This document shows, piece after piece, positions 62,571 through 64,000 of a DNA stretch of 64,000 bases; the first letter of the stretch is position 1, and every line of letters begins with the position of its first letter. The position numbers and the translations under genes were made by a program. Source of the stretch: a virus. The stretch covers positions 62,001 to 126,000 of IMG/VR virus record IMGVR_UViG_3300028394_000045; one strand, given 5' to 3'. Below the pieces are notes generated by a model. That model was not told the DNA's origin, ran no database searches, and saw only the letters and a list, made by a program, of their open reading frames with translations.

Positions 62571-64000
62571 ACTATGTGGGTATATCAGCCGGATTCCATG
62601 ACGCTGCGGTCAGTGTGATCAATCAGGCTGGCGATATACTATTTGCTGCTCACAGCGAACGCTACAGCAAGAAAAAACACGATCAAAATCTCTGCGCAGA
62701 TGTGTTGATAGATGCATTGTCTCACGTAAAATTTCCTGAGATTGAATATCACTATTATGAACGTCCGTGGCTCAAGGCCATGCGTCAATTCTACAGCGGA
62801 GAAGGATTTCGCTGGCCCACATGGAATCGACTGCTGGGACCTACATATGATTTCTTAGGACGTCCTCGAATCAACACACATGATCATCATCTGTGCCATG
62901 CAGCAGCAGGATTCCAGACCAGCGGATTTGACGAAGCAACTGTGATCATAATAGATGCCATTGGTGAGTTCGATACCATAACCATATGGGATGCAGCATA
63001 TGATAACGACACCGGTCGTGCTGAGTATAAAAAATTATGGAGTCAGCGTTACCCACATTCAATTGGGTTGATGTATTCGGCTATTACTGCTCGGGTGGGA
63101 CTGCGACCATTGGATGAAGAGTACATACTCATGGGCATGGCAGCCTACGGCGAACCCAAGTATCTAAGAGAAATGCAGCAGGCATTTTTGAACCCTAGAG
63201 AAAAATTACAATTTACTCAGAATCTTCATGTGGGAGTAGGTGATGATTTCTTGCCCCATGCTGATCCAATGGACATTGCCTGTAGCGCACAGCTGGTGGC
63301 AGAGCAGTTGATCCGCAATGTACTGGGTCGTGCCAGAGGTGTGGGTCGCAGTAGGAATCTAGTGTATGGTGGTGGTGTGGCCTTGAACTGTGTGGCCAAT
63401 CGAATGCTAGGAGATTACTATGAACGCATATGGATCATGCCGAATCCTGGTGATGCTGGCAACAGTCTTGGGTCTGCTTGCCTAGGATACGGAAAAAAAG
63501 TCACCTGGAATAATAGTTTCCTGGGCCATGATATTCCCGGCAGTTATCCTGTCAATGCCGTATTGGATCATCTCCTCACAGACAAGATAGTAGGTGTGGC
63601 ATCAGGCCGAGCAGAGTTTGGACCACGAGCACTGGGCAATCGCAGTCTTCTTGCAGATCCCAGGGGATATTCGATCAAGAACCGTGTGAATGAAATCAAA
63701 CGCAGACAAAAGTTTCGACCATTTGCACCTGTGATCTTAGAAGAGTTTGCGAATGATTACTTTGAAATGCCTTATGGATTTAAGACCAGTCGTTACATGC
63801 AAACCATAGCTGCATGCAAGAACCCAGATCGGTTTCCAGCCATAGTGCATGTGGATGGCACCAGCAGAGTGCAAACTGTTCCCAAGGACGGATCGGGCAT
63901 ACGTGAGCTGCTGGAAAAATGGTATTTCATGACCAAGTGCCCTATGCTGCTTAACACCAGTTTGAACATACGTGGTGAGCCCATGGTGAACGATCGCGCA
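62567..64000 (+). CDS. Carbamoyltransferase, NodU/CmcH family (3' end outside window)
   Basis: The first 478 codons are present. The N-terminal half is of the YrdC/Kae1-associated type: N-Y-V-G-I-S-A-G-F-H-D-A-A, E-R-Y-S-K-K-K, then H-D-H-H-L-C-H-A-A-A (metal-binding His residues) and V-I-I-I-D-A-I-G. The C-terminal half has Y-G-G-G-V-A-L-N-C-V-A-N, G-D-A-G-N-S-L-G, E-F-G-P-R-A-L-G-N-R-S and F-R-P-F-A-P-V. These enzymes transfer a carbamoyl group from carbamoyl phosphate, through carbamoyl-AMP, to a hydroxyl, usually on a sugar or antibiotic. With transferase-like genes upstream, carbamoylation of a glycan is plausible. Confidence 0.9.
   Translation, partial: MNYVGISAGFHDAAVSVINQAGDILFAAHSERYSKKKHDQNLCADVLIDALSHVKFPEIEYHYYERPWLKAMRQFYSGEGFRWPTWNRLLGPTYDFLGRPRINTHDHHLCHAAAGFQTSGFDEATVIIIDAIGEFDTITIWDAAYDNDTGRAEYKKLWSQRYPHSIGLMYSAITARVGLRPLDEEYILMGMAAYGEPKYLREMQQAFLNPREKLQFTQNLHVGVGDDFLPHADPMDIACSAQLVAEQLIRNVLGRARGVGRSRNLVYGGGVALNCVANRMLGDYYERIWIMPNPGDAGNSLGSACLGYGKKVTWNNSFLGHDIPGSYPVNAVLDHLLTDKIVGVASGRAEFGPRALGNRSLLADPRGYSIKNRVNEIKRRQKFRPFAPVILEEFANDYFEMPYGFKTSRYMQTIAACKNPDRFPAIVHVDGTSRVQTVPKDGSGIRELLEKWYFMTKCPMLLNTSLNIRGEPMVNDRA

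Overview
The window is part of the genome of a tailed virus of the T4-like myovirus group, most like those of marine or freshwater bacteria. The evidence is the set of T4-type morphogenesis genes in near-canonical order (homologues of gp26, gp53, gp5, gp25, gp6 and a gp7-position protein), the T4-type recombination pair gp46/gp47, a gp55-type late sigma factor, and repeated TATAAATA-like late promoters. Genes are packed tightly, often with 1 to 4 nt start/stop overlaps. No rRNA, tRNA, integrase, CRISPR array or host housekeeping gene was seen. The host cannot be named from the sequence. Family names below come from reading motifs by eye, not from database searches.

Layout. (1) 1-2910, minus strand: the start of a partial virion-like protein, then a 923-aa tape-measure-like protein with an embedded M15-type peptidase domain. 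(2) 2951-6345, plus strand: a gp26-like baseplate protein that appears joined to the next frame by -1 ribosomal frameshifting, then four small or uncharacterised genes. (3) 6346-6727: a convergent gap without ORFs but rich in hairpins. (4) 6728-16721, minus strand: a GIY-YIG endonuclease, a radical SAM protein, two PLP-enzyme-like paralogues around a 159-aa protein, gp46, a second radical SAM protein between gp46 and gp47, gp47, a protein of possible sulfotransferase type, and gp55. (5) 16826-47823, plus strand: baseplate and fibre genes, including a single 15.1-kb ORF encoding a 5,046-aa protein. (6) 47880 to the right edge, plus strand: one uninterrupted, translationally coupled cluster. It holds three glycosyltransferase-like proteins, an Asp/Asn-hydroxylase-like protein, three members of a family with an E-K motif, five radical SAM/twitch proteins, a 345-aa conserved-looking protein, a 33-aa basic peptide and a carbamoyltransferase cut by the window end.

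How the parts may work together. Virion genes carry T4-type late promoters, which gp55 would serve. gp55, gp47, gp46 and their radical SAM and PLP neighbours lie on the opposite strand behind sigma70-like promoters. The most unusual content is the density of radical SAM enzymes: seven in 64 kb, six of them with an N-terminal cysteine-rich region ahead of the core. They are interleaved with glycosyltransferase-like, E-K-motif and carbamoyltransferase genes. I infer a virus-encoded pathway that builds or modifies a glycan, peptide or other small molecule; no substrate can be read from the sequence.
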